Assembly (NCBI GenBank): GCA_037042915.1
Contig: CM073196.1
Location: 4,340,001-4,404,000 of the forward strand
From: Auricularia sp. M13
Taxonomy: Eukaryota; Basidiomycota; Agaricomycetes; Auriculariales; Auriculariaceae
Length of the DNA stretch: 64,000 nucleotides
Reading direction: 5' to 3'
The position numbers and the translations under genes were made by a program. The number at the start of each line of letters is the position of its first letter. The stretch's first letter is position 1. Positions 55,680-64,000 of this stretch are shown in pieces. Below the pieces are notes generated by a model, which was not told where the DNA came from, made no database searches, and worked only from the letters and a program-made list of their open reading frames with translations.

Positions 55680-55898
55680 CCCAGTTATAATACTATCAGG
55701 ATCATAATAAGACTTGCCCCGGCCATATAACCTAGCACTACCTAGTATCTCCATAATAAGCGCCTTTACAGTACTTCACCCGTCGTTAATATCATAATTG
55801 AATCCTGTGCTCCCACCATGATGACCACATAACGTATATTGTTCGCAATGCTATGTAACACTCTTTACTGTACTCACATAAACCAATGACTGTCAATA

Positions 55899-56324
55899 GA
55901 TGTCTTGCGGTGCCGCAACATGTCGGCCGACATGTTGCGGTGAAATTCCGCACGAAATTCTACTTTTGATAAGAAATATATTTTCCTGAGCCAAAATTAA
56001 TGCAGGGGGTATCTTACTGATCTTAATATGTCCCTCCACAGCTTCACTTGTCAATGCCCCCGCTGGTTGGTGTTCAGTGAAGCCACAGATTGGGAGCCTG
56101 ATTACATAAGCTATCGGTGATATCCGATTTGCCGCCGCTCAGCATTGACCGGACTGTGGAGGCTTTCTCAGGGTCTTTCTGCAACTCTTAGGCATATTTT
56201 ACCTCCTAACATGATCTACCTAGGCATTTGAGGCGAATTTTGTTGGAGGATACAAAACCAGAATTTCGTGCGGAATTTCACCGCAACATGTTCCGCAACA
56301 TGTCGGATGTCACCGCAAGACATC
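55899..56324. mobile_element. 426-bp non-autonomous TIR element with long inverted repeats
   Basis: Terminal inverted repeats of about 65 bp start GATGTCTTGCGGTG and include GGTGAAATTCCGCACGAAAT on both sides. TA flanks both ends (55897-55898, 56325-56326). Inside each TIR the words CCGCAACATGT and ACATGTTGCGG make a secondary hairpin. There is no open frame. It is a different family from the two 486-bp copies but has the same TA target. Confidence 0.9.
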
Positions 56325-56326
56325 TA

Positions 56327-57225
56327 ATGTGTGGGCTCGAGAGTCTGATTCACCCATAGCCTATTTCGAGTCGCCCGGTCTGCGGAGTTGCTTTGCAATT
56401 TGGGATGCTCTGCGACGCGTTACGTCACACCGCGGAGGCAACAATGTTCGCCTCGTTAAGGAGTTCTCAGTCTGCTGGAAGCTCAGAATAAGTCGGGATA
56501 GGACGTCTGGACAGTGGAATCCTTTTCGACTCGAGGAGCTCAATCTCAGAATAAATCAGGATACTATGACGTCTGGAATCCTTTTCGACTCGACCAGCTC
56601 ACCGGTTCAGAAAGTTTGTACCGTCGCGTAAACTGCTATGTAGAAATTACTGCACATTGCACATTTTGAGCACGAACCGGCATTACAGCTCAGTAACCCA
56701 CCTCAATGTTTGCCGCCTCAGCAGCTCTACATGCACATGTACCAGGGCCTGGGGTTTCCAGCCAGAATACCTGGTAATATGTAATCCGGGTAGCATCACT
56801 GGCTGCCCCTGTAGTTCCCGGAGCGAGCGTTCCTCCCGTGTATGTACTGCAATTCAGTTACCTGCCATGTGCGTCACCGTTGGAGGCATTCTCCTCGCAC
56901 AGACAGCTGCCACCGATCGTGGCGACGTCAACATTGAGAGGCTCTCAGCAAAAACACCCGATTCTGAGCGCTCTTGGTCTTATCTCCACCGATCCCCTTG
57001 AGTTTCTGAGCCCAGGCCCCAGAGCACAGACTATAGCATTTAATTAGCTCTGAAGACTATGTAAGTAAGAATCACTATAATAGTAGCAGACCCGATCGCA
57101 ATCCAAAAACGCGCGGGAACGGCGGATCCCCTCTGAATCCCTGAAAGATGATCGCAGCAAAGCGGCGGGCACCATATAAACGCACGAGCGCGCCGCGCCA
57201 TTCAGTCGAAGATCGTCGCCCACGT
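56327..57225. other. intergenic, no gene seen
   Basis: Contains a roughly 25-bp direct repeat (GGAATCCTTTTCGACTCGA near 56517 and 56576) and a 23-bp segment (56412-56434) that recurs inverted at 59220-59242. A TATAAA box at about 57174 belongs to the BTB gene. Confidence 0.45.
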
Positions 57226-58412
57226 ATGTGGCGGTGCCCCATGCAACCTCGTGATTCGGCGCCAACCGAAGCGCGTCGTTTGCCTTTCCGCTCGCCTCTG
57301 CCGTATCCCCCGCTGCCCGCGCTGCGCAGGCGTCTGCCTTTTCGGCCTCTTGGTATGCGCGGCCAACAAGGTGCACAGTCGAATAACGCGCGCGCGTCCA
57401 CCTCGCGCGCGGAGCCGTATCCGACGCGCCCGGCGGACCCGCGGCAAAGGAATGCGTCTGGCGGTGCGAGCGGGATCGGGCAGACGCGACGGTGCAAGGA
57501 GTTGTGGTTCACCGATGGGAATGTTACGCTGCAGGTGCGCTCTTCCTTTGTCTTCGTTTTCCTTTCTCTTACAGTTACCGACGACTACTAACTAGGCGGG
57601 CCGCACGCTCTTCCGCGTGCACAAGTCCATTCTCGCGGCCGAAAGCGGGCTCTTCGCGACCATGTTCTCCTTGCCACAGGCGCCGGGCGGGCAGGACGCA
57701 GACGGGACGGACGAGCGCCCGCTCGTCGTGCCCGACGTGCCCGAGAGCGTCCTGACCAACCTTCTGCGCGTGCTATACCCAAAGTGCGCCTCTAATCCCC
57801 ATCGCCCCCTAGCTTCGAACTAATCGCCTCCCCAGATGGGGCGCCGACCCGCCCTTCAGCCAAAGCGACCTGACCGCCCTCCTGCATGCCGCCCAACGTC
57901 TCCAATGCGACGCCATCCGCACACGCACCCTCGCGCTCCTCTCCGCGCGCGTGCGCGCGCCCGTCGACCGGATCGCGCTCGCGCGCGCCTGCGGCGAGGA
58001 CGCGTGGGTGTGGCCCGCCTTCCGCAAGCTCGCCGAGTCCATGGTCGCCCTCCCGCCCGCCGATCTCTCGCGTATCGGGCCCGAGTTGGCACAAAAACTC
58101 CTGAGGGCGCAGTTGCATCTCGCCCGTGTGAGGAGTTTGCGGTTCGCGAAAGCGCTGGCGGCACGGCCGGCGAGTGGTGTCCCGTGCGCGCATGTTGTGG
58201 CGTTTGCCCAGGCTACGTTGTGTGGGCCTACTAAGGAGTTTGGGGCGGGCATTGCGCAGGCGTTTAATGAGCAGCGGCCGAAGAAGGGTGAAGGCTCACA
58301 GGAGAATTGCTGCTCGCTGCAGGTGCTGGAGCAGATGCAGTGGGGCCAGATCGTGCAGTGGGAGGCGGACGAGGCTGCGCTGCGCGAGATTTTTGACGAC
58401 AAGGAGGGGTGA
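57226..58412 (+). CDS. BTB/POZ domain protein 3
   Basis: Exons 57226-57534, 57596-57783 and 57836-58412; 357 residues, no frame break. BTB core: KELWFTDGNVTLQ joined to AGRTLFRVHKSILAAESGLF, then PLVVPDVPESVLTNLLRVLY; extension DLTALLHAAQRLQCDAIR. The start is uncertain: 57226 is the first ATG after the TATA box, and the N-terminal 90 residues are Arg/Pro-rich and may be partly untranslated (57355 is another in-frame ATG). Coding GC is very high. Confidence 0.8.
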
Positions 58413-59353
58413 TGTGCTGCTGTCGTTGTTTCATGGTTTGTTCGTCGTTCGTCCCGCTTTTTTGAGTGACCTTTTATTTCTATCTTGAATCTTGCTCGTC
58501 CCGCTTTGGATTGACGTTATCTCGTCCCTGTATCTGTACAGTATGCCGCTCGTCCTTCACTCGTTCCTTCATTCATCGTTGTACTGAATCGTAATCAGCC
58601 AGAATTAAAGGATGGTGATATCCTCTGACTTGTAATACTGCAGCTCCCACCATCATGCACGACATCGTTTGATTTAGTGAGAGCGTATACTTAGGAAATC
58701 TCTCTCGAGAGCTGCCTTGAATGCTCTGCGAACCAGCCTGAGATAGCCGAAAGCCTCTCCCTGTCTCACTGTTGCCACGCGGCGGGGGTGACAGCTGTCT
58801 GTGCCTCTCTGCAGCTGTCACTGTCAGGAGAATGCCTCCAACGATGGATCACGTGAGAGGCAACTGAACGGCTGTAGATCAGAGCACGCGGCGCGGAAGG
58901 CATGCTCCTGTGGGACCATGGGGAATAAGCTGCCCATGAGGCTCAGCCGTTAATTCCGTCTGTACCTTTAACACGACGTGTATGTGGGATTCCTGAAGTG
59001 TAAAGCTTCTGGTGCGTCAAACATTGAGCAGAGAGGCTCAGGATGAACGCCAGTGGATTATGTTCGAAGAAAGTTCTACTGGCAGTAACACACTGGCAGA
59101 TTCTATAAATTTCTATGAAGAGGGTGCGCATTGAGAGTCTCAGTCCGTGGCAACAAATTTGGACGCGGGAATGCTGGCCTCTGCCATTTCCCGCCGGCGC
59201 AGCCTCCGGAGCGTGACGACGCGGTGTGACGTAACGCGTCGCGGAGCCAGATACCCGAGTTTAAAAGCCGCCGCTCCACGCGTATTCTCTTCTTCCTTCC
59301 TTCTTCCTGACCACACACCACCAATCCACTCAACGCTACATTTACCCTCGCCG
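58413..59353. other. intergenic, no gene seen; promoter of the DUF7726-like gene at its right end
   Basis: No coding signal. ACGCGT (an MluI cell-cycle-box match) occurs in the 23-bp segment at 59220-59242, about 110 bp before the next ATG. Confidence 0.4.
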
Positions 59354-60985
59354 ATGCCGCCCAAACGCAAGTCCGACGCCGACGCGGAGTTCTTCGACGA
59401 CGAGCCTGCAGCCAAACGCGCGCGCGCCGACGAAGCCAAGGAGAACGCGCCGGCGCCCGCCCCGAAGAAGGGCAAGAAGAAGGAGGAGAAGGTCGTGTAT
59501 GCGCGCTGGCAGGACGTGCCCATTGAGGGCGAGGATGAGGATGTGCGTTTTCTTTTTCGCTGTGGTGCGGTGCTGACGCGTTTATCGTAGGACGTTCCTA
59601 TCTAGTGCGCACTCGCGTGAACAAGGGGGGCGGTGTTGACTGTCAGCAGTGACGACTGCAACGACGTCCGGCGCAAGATGCGGCTGCTGCTCGCCACGCC
59701 CGGCTTCAAGGTCCGCCCCTATCCTCTCCCGTCCTGTCCTCGCCGCCCTCCGCTGACGCCTTGGCACGTTTTGTAGGTCACGCCGTGGCTCAAGGAGATT
59801 GGGAATATCAATAATAACTCGTACCAGCGTTTCAGTGCGTCCCCGTCTCTTCAGTTTCTCTTCGCCCCTGCCGCGGTTCGTGGGTTCGCAGCATGCTGAC
59901 GCAGGTGCTCTGCTGTAGTGAAGGCCACGGGCCCGATGGGCGGCTCCGAGAATGGGTTCTTTACTGCTGCGTATAAGTATTTTGAGAAGGTGTGTACGCG
60001 TCTGAATCGATATTATATTCTGCCTTGCGCGTCGGGCGAGCTGCTCTGTGCGCGCAGCTCCCTGTGCTCCTCGCTGGTGTCCAGCGTCTAGCATCCACAC
60101 GCTGAATGCTGCACGCGCCTGCTTGAGGCGCGAGCAGCTGCTGCGCGCGCCAGGCGTGTCGACCGCGCCCTGCCGCGGGTGCTCACTACGCATGATGCTC
60201 TTCGCTCTGCTTTGCGCTTCGCTGCTCGTCTCCCGCTCCCGCTATTCCTTTCCCGAGCTCGCCTCCTCCCCCCGCGCTCGCGGTGCTCCTGCCCCCGCAC
60301 TCGTGCTCCTCCTTCCCGATACCCGCTGCGCCTCCCGAGTGCTCGCTGCTACTCCACCGTGCTCGCTGTTCCTCCACCGTGCTCGCTGCACCTCCGATGC
60401 CCCGCATACTGCTCCTCCCCGCATCGCGCCCGCGCCCGCTGCTTCTCCCCGTGCTCGCTGCTCGTTTCTCTCCCGTGCTCATTTCTCTCCCGTGCTGGCT
60501 GTTCCTCTCCCGCGCCCGTTACTCCTCGCACGCTACTCACCACAGGCGCGCGCTGCTTCTCCCCCGATGCTCTCGGCCCCTCACCCATGCTCGCCGCACC
60601 TCCCCTACGCTCGCAGCTCTCCCCCAATGCTCCCAATTCCTCCCACGTGCCTACCGCTCCTGCTCCGCGCTCGCCCCGCCTCCGCGCTCGCTGCTTCTTC
60701 CCGTGCTCGCGACTCATGCCCGCTTCTCCTCACCCGCGCGCCCACTGCTTCCCTCCCCCATACTCCCTCATCCCCTCTCCCGCACCCGCCGTACACCCAT
60801 GCTCGCTCTCCCCCGCTCGCGCTCGCGCCGACGCTGACGCTGACTCTAACGCTGACGCTCTCCAACAGATCCGCATCATGGACGGCAAGAAGAAGACTGC
60901 CAAGCGGCTCGAGGCGGAGCGCACGTACGCCCACGGGCGCGACCTGCGCGACGGCCGGCGCAAGGTGTGGGTCCTTGCTGCGTGA
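59354..60985 (+). CDS. small DUF7726-like nuclear protein with one very long intron
   Basis: Six exons: 59354-59542, 59591-59604 (14-nt microexon), 59650-59710, 59777-59834, 59919-59989 and 60869-60985; 169 residues, no frame break. The N-terminus is charged with nuclear-signal-like PPKRKSD and PKKGKKKEE. The conserved core YDDCNDVRRKMRLLLATPGF with NSYQRFMKATGPMGGSEN and AAYKYFEK resembles the basidiomycete DUF7726 domain (family recalled from memory; function unknown). The last intron is 879 nt, about 17 times the local norm, and holds a pyrimidine-rich minisatellite. Open frames inside it are repeat artefacts. Confidence 0.75.
60180..60860. repeat. pyrimidine-rich minisatellite inside an intron
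   Basis: Degenerate units of the type CTCC(ACC)GTGCTCGCTG, roughly 15-30 bp, fill most of the 879-nt intron of the DUF7726-like gene. Strand asymmetry is strong (C/T on the coding strand), running right up to the 3' splice site. Confidence 0.8.
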
Positions 60986-62073
60986 ATGGATGCGCGCGGC
61001 GCGTGCGGATGGGTGCAGGTAGAGGAGAAGGTGGACGTGGAGGAGAAGGCGGTCGCGAAGGAGGACAAGCACGCGCGCGACGAGCGATGTAGTGGTTCGG
61101 GAGTGAAATCGACGGTGAATATCTTGTTTCGATTTATCATAGTTACGATACCCATTTACTTACTTACTTGACGTATGCTGTGTGTTATGCTATGGTTGCT
61201 TGATTCTTGATTCTTGACGCACCCATTCGGATTGAAACTTATTGAGTATGCTTTTTGATTATTTTATCCGAACAGAACACTTCACTCGCGAGGTTAAAAA
61301 CATCGCAGTGTTCTACATTCCTCGATGTTCCACTGCGCACCGTACAGGGAACTTGGCTCGTTCACGCCAAGATGATGAGGCGCCCGAGATCAAGCTCCGC
61401 CATTGCTTCTTCTTTTCCCACCCGCGTCACCAAGCAGCACCCAAGCCGGCGCGCATCCTCCCATGCCTCTGAAAAGCGGGCCTAAAATCTTATTCTGCAT
61501 TGGCGCTTGCTCTGGGATCCGGCGACTCTGCCTGAATCGACACTGCTGACTGAATCGATATTTTGGTCCGATTAGCTGCCCCCTTCTCAACGTTGGCGCT
61601 CTAGGTCACGGCTTGGAACTACGCTGCCTGTCGCAATCGCTCCCCGCGAATGACCGTGACGTCTCGGACTGCTCGCTTCCTACAGCACTGTGCTCCTCCT
61701 CGACTCGACCCAACCCAGCAGTTCAGTTTCTTTTGCTTCAGCTCAGAACTTGCGCTGGATGACAACGCGACCTGTGTCTGTGTCTCGCTGCACGCGGATC
61801 AGCAGGCTCTGTGCAGTTCGCGACATCAAGGACTGGCTGACCGTCCGTCGCGGTGTCAGTCTGGACGCTCAGCAGTTCATCTCGAATAGAACCCGAGTAG
61901 ATGGCGCAGGACCTCGACAAGGCATAATGCCTGGTCTTCGTGCCTGAAGTTGAATTGGTCTCGTGAGGACCGGTGCTGCGTCACCGCGCAGCGCTCAGTT
62001 CTTGCGATCCGCATATTCCCAGATTGGCGTTGGAGACGTTGAGATCGAAGTACTGTGCCGGCATTCTGATTTG
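60986..62073. other. 1.1-kb intergenic stretch, no gene seen
   Basis: AT-richer DNA follows the DUF7726-like gene. The short frames have no domain or splice support. Confidence 0.4.
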
Positions 62074-62081
62074 TATAAAAA
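62074..62081 (+). promoter_or_regulatory. TATA box of G1 peptidase f
   Basis: TATAAAAA begins 81 bp before the ATG at 62155. The shared motif of copies b-e is not found upstream. Confidence 0.6.
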
Positions 62082-62154
62082 CGCACCCTTCGGCTTCTGC
62101 TCCACTCGTTGACCCCCGAGTCGGACGGCGCGGACAGTCTCGCCGGTCACCGTC

Positions 62155-63400
62155 ATGCATTTCACTCACTTGCTTGTCGCTCTCGCGCTCTCGCTCGCTG
62201 GCGCGATCGCTGTTCCCAATGGAAACTCACGCAGGCTTCCAGTGGCGAGACGCTCGCAGCTCAAGCGCGGAGCAGGTCCCGTCAGGCTCGTTCCCCAAGC
62301 CCCCGTCGCTCGCAAATGCGTCCCACAACGAGTTCAGCACGAACTGGGCGGGCGCGGCTTATCACGACTATCCGCCTGTACGTTCCTGTCCCCAGTTTCT
62401 TATCACTCTCCCGCTCATCTTATCTCACCCTCGATGTTAGGGCTCCTTCACCAAGGCGCGCGCGACCATCACCGTCCCCTCCGCGTCTCGCCCGCCGGGC
62501 GGGAACGCGCAGACGGACTATTACGGCTCGGCGTGGGTGGGCATCGATGGCTATAGCGCGTGCTCGGGGGCTATACTCCAGACGGGCATCGATTGGGTCG
62601 TGCCGACCGGTGGCGGGCAGGTGGATTACTATGGTATGTCCTACGTCGATATCAAGTTCGGCAGTGTGCTGATGCAGAAGATTCATTGAAGCTTGGTATG
62701 AGTGGTATCCCGAGGAGTCGTTCGAATTCGACGGAGGTGCGCTCCAACCGTTGGCAATCTGCGCACGCATGCTGTGTCTCACTCCGTTTCGCACTGGCAG
62801 ATCTGTTGATAGAGACCGGGGACACACTCAACGTCCGTCCGTCTCATCTCCAGAGTCCACCTCTCACCATGCCAATTCAACTCACACTCTTTCGTTGCAC
62901 TGCAGTTCACCGTGCAAGCCTTCAGCCCGACGTCGGGCGTCGCGATCGTCGAGAACCTCTCGACGGGCGCGCGCGTCGAGCAGCAGCTCACGTCGGACGT
63001 CGCGCTCTGCCAGACGGATGCGGAGTGGATCGTCGAGGACTTTGACAGTGCGTGCCTGCGCTTCTCGCTTCTCCAAATACTCCCAGCTGATCGTTGACGT
63101 TGCCTTCTCTTCCCATGCGATGTGTTCCATTCTCCTTCGATTCGCGTGTCCACGTCCCCTCCAACTCGCGCCTTGGTAATGTCTTTACGCGGCTCTGCTC
63201 CGCTAGTCGAAGACGGCGCGGCGCCCTTCGCGAACTTCGGCTCGGTCACATTCAGCAACGTCCTCGCCTCTTCCGCCAGCGGCGGGATCATCGGGGCCGG
63301 CGGGAACGCCACGCTTATCGACCTTGAGCAGGACGACTCTGCGGGCGTGCTGGCGCAGACGGTTTTGAAGGGCGCGACTGTTATTGTTAAATACGTTTGA
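62155..63400 (+). CDS. secreted glutamic peptidase (G1/eqolisin), copy f, divergent
   Basis: Exons 62155-62377, 62441-62633, 62692-62736, 62801-62832, 62906-63047 and 63207-63400, with the same 45-nt and 32-nt exons as copies a-e. Signal peptide MHFTHLLVALALSLAGAIAV. Catalytic Gln is in AILQTGIDW and Glu in TDAEWIVED. Exon 1 has one base too many: the frame changes between RLVPQAP and SLANASHNEFSTNWAGAAY, at the GCCCCCG run near 62305. All other exons are intact and functional-looking. Sequence is the most divergent of the six (FEFDGG, ASSASGGIIGAGGNATLI) and GC-rich, so this is an older paralogue. Confidence 0.8.
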
Positions 63401-63766
63401 CGAAGATGAAGACTGCTTCGCTGAATTTGTCGCATTGTACATGTGGCTGCGGTATCGATGCGAAACGATGACAAGCAAGGAATATGAAACTTGCTCTTCT
63501 CAACGCAAACGTGCGTATGACCAGAACACGCGGGCAACTGCTGGGCACAAGCGCGTCGTACAGTTCGCTGGGCGACTTTGGAGTTTTATTTCTCCCGGTC
63601 CGGTGTCTGCATCCACTGCGTCGGTACGGCGGGCGGAACTTTGGTCCCATTCAGTCCGAAATTCATAGGCCCCAATAGCTGGCAGCAATGCAACGGGAGA
63701 ACTGACGCGAACACGTGTAGACGGCATGTCCAGTCTCTCTCACCGTGCCTCTTGCCTCCTGCCTCC
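63401..63766. other. intergenic, no gene seen
   Basis: Short frames on both strands only. Confidence 0.4.
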
Positions 63767-64000
63767 ATGTTTGCGACAGACGCACAGCTACACCGTCACG
63801 AGGAGCTGTGGTTCAGAGACGGAACCATCGTTTTAAAGGTCGGCATTCACTTTGGTCTTTTCGGCTGCGATATCGTCTTGGTGATTGGGGACTGATTGAA
63901 GATTGCCAGGCCGAGCAGACGACGTTCAAGGTTCATGCCTCGCTTCTCGAGCTCCAGAGCGAGTTCTTCAAGGACATGATGTCGCTACCCCAGGACGCTC
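63767..64000 (+). CDS. BTB/POZ domain protein 4, partial
   Basis: Exon 1 is 63767-63838 and exon 2 runs from 63910 past the window edge (71-nt intron, phase 0). HEELWFRDGTIVLK joins AEQTTFKVHASLLELQSEFF, the same exon break as in the other three BTB genes. The start MFATDAQLHRH is supported by frame and a clean first exon of 24 codons. The C-terminal part is outside the window. Confidence 0.8.

Noticed and set aside
60048-61022. 324-codon open frame rich in Ser/Pro/Leu
   Set aside because: It arises from the C/T minisatellite in the long intron. Both flanking splice sites of the intron are good and join conserved exons.

Overview
The window looks like an Agaricomycete (mushroom-forming basidiomycete) chromosome. 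The grounds are: introns that are nearly all 45-75 nt with GT(G/A)(C/A)G-type donors; a KDZ transposase next to a TET/JBP-family dioxygenase, a pairing known as a lineage expansion in these fungi; expanded secreted glutamic (G1) peptidases; and many BTB/POZ and F-box genes. Exon structures below were built by hand from splice sites and reading frame. Most close to an exact multiple of three. I saw no tRNA or rRNA gene, CRISPR array, or retrovirus-like or Polinton-like element.

Region 1 (1-5.2 kb): the edge of an unrecognised proline-rich gene (-), a 22-bp tandem array, a truncated AAA-ATPase-like (Crinkler-type) gene (+), and a very GC-rich segment with the remains of a second gene (-) that starts abruptly where the ATPase-like gene stops.

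Region 2 (5.2-20.1 kb), the most unusual part: a nearly intact KDZ transposase with CxC5/CxC6-type cysteine clusters (-), a 160-bp tandem repeat over its 5' end, a hairpin array, an acidic coiled-coil gene (-), an Ala/Pro-rich gene (+), an intact five-exon TET/JBP-type dioxygenase (-), a second hairpin array, and a ~1,200-residue gene of unknown function (+). Hairpins in both arrays share a loop (TGACGC or its complement GCGTCA), while their stems differ in sequence but stay self-complementary. I infer that this is one complex mobile locus carrying a 5-methylcytosine-modifying enzyme. The outer ends were not found.

Region 3 (20.1-30.8 kb): a repeat-rich stretch with GTGCGCACC motifs, then a bestrophin-type anion channel with an 8-nt microexon, a 486-bp TA-flanked inverted-repeat element, a membrane-anchored SGNH/PC-esterase-like protein and a BTB gene.

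Region 4 (30.8-64 kb): an accessory-secretome neighbourhood. Six G1 peptidase genes (a-f) are interleaved with an RtcB-type RNA ligase, a secreted SGNH hydrolase, a LisH-CTLH protein, a secreted Ser/Pro-rich protein, an F-box gene, a DUF7726-like gene and three more BTB genes. Peptidases b-e share an upstream motif and a TATA box about 84 bp before the ATG, so whole gene-plus-promoter units were duplicated. A second copy of the 486-bp element, a 426-bp element and an ATAG-rich inverted-end element lie between them.

Several otherwise intact genes lose frame by one base at short C runs. This is either recent decay or consensus error in the assembly.
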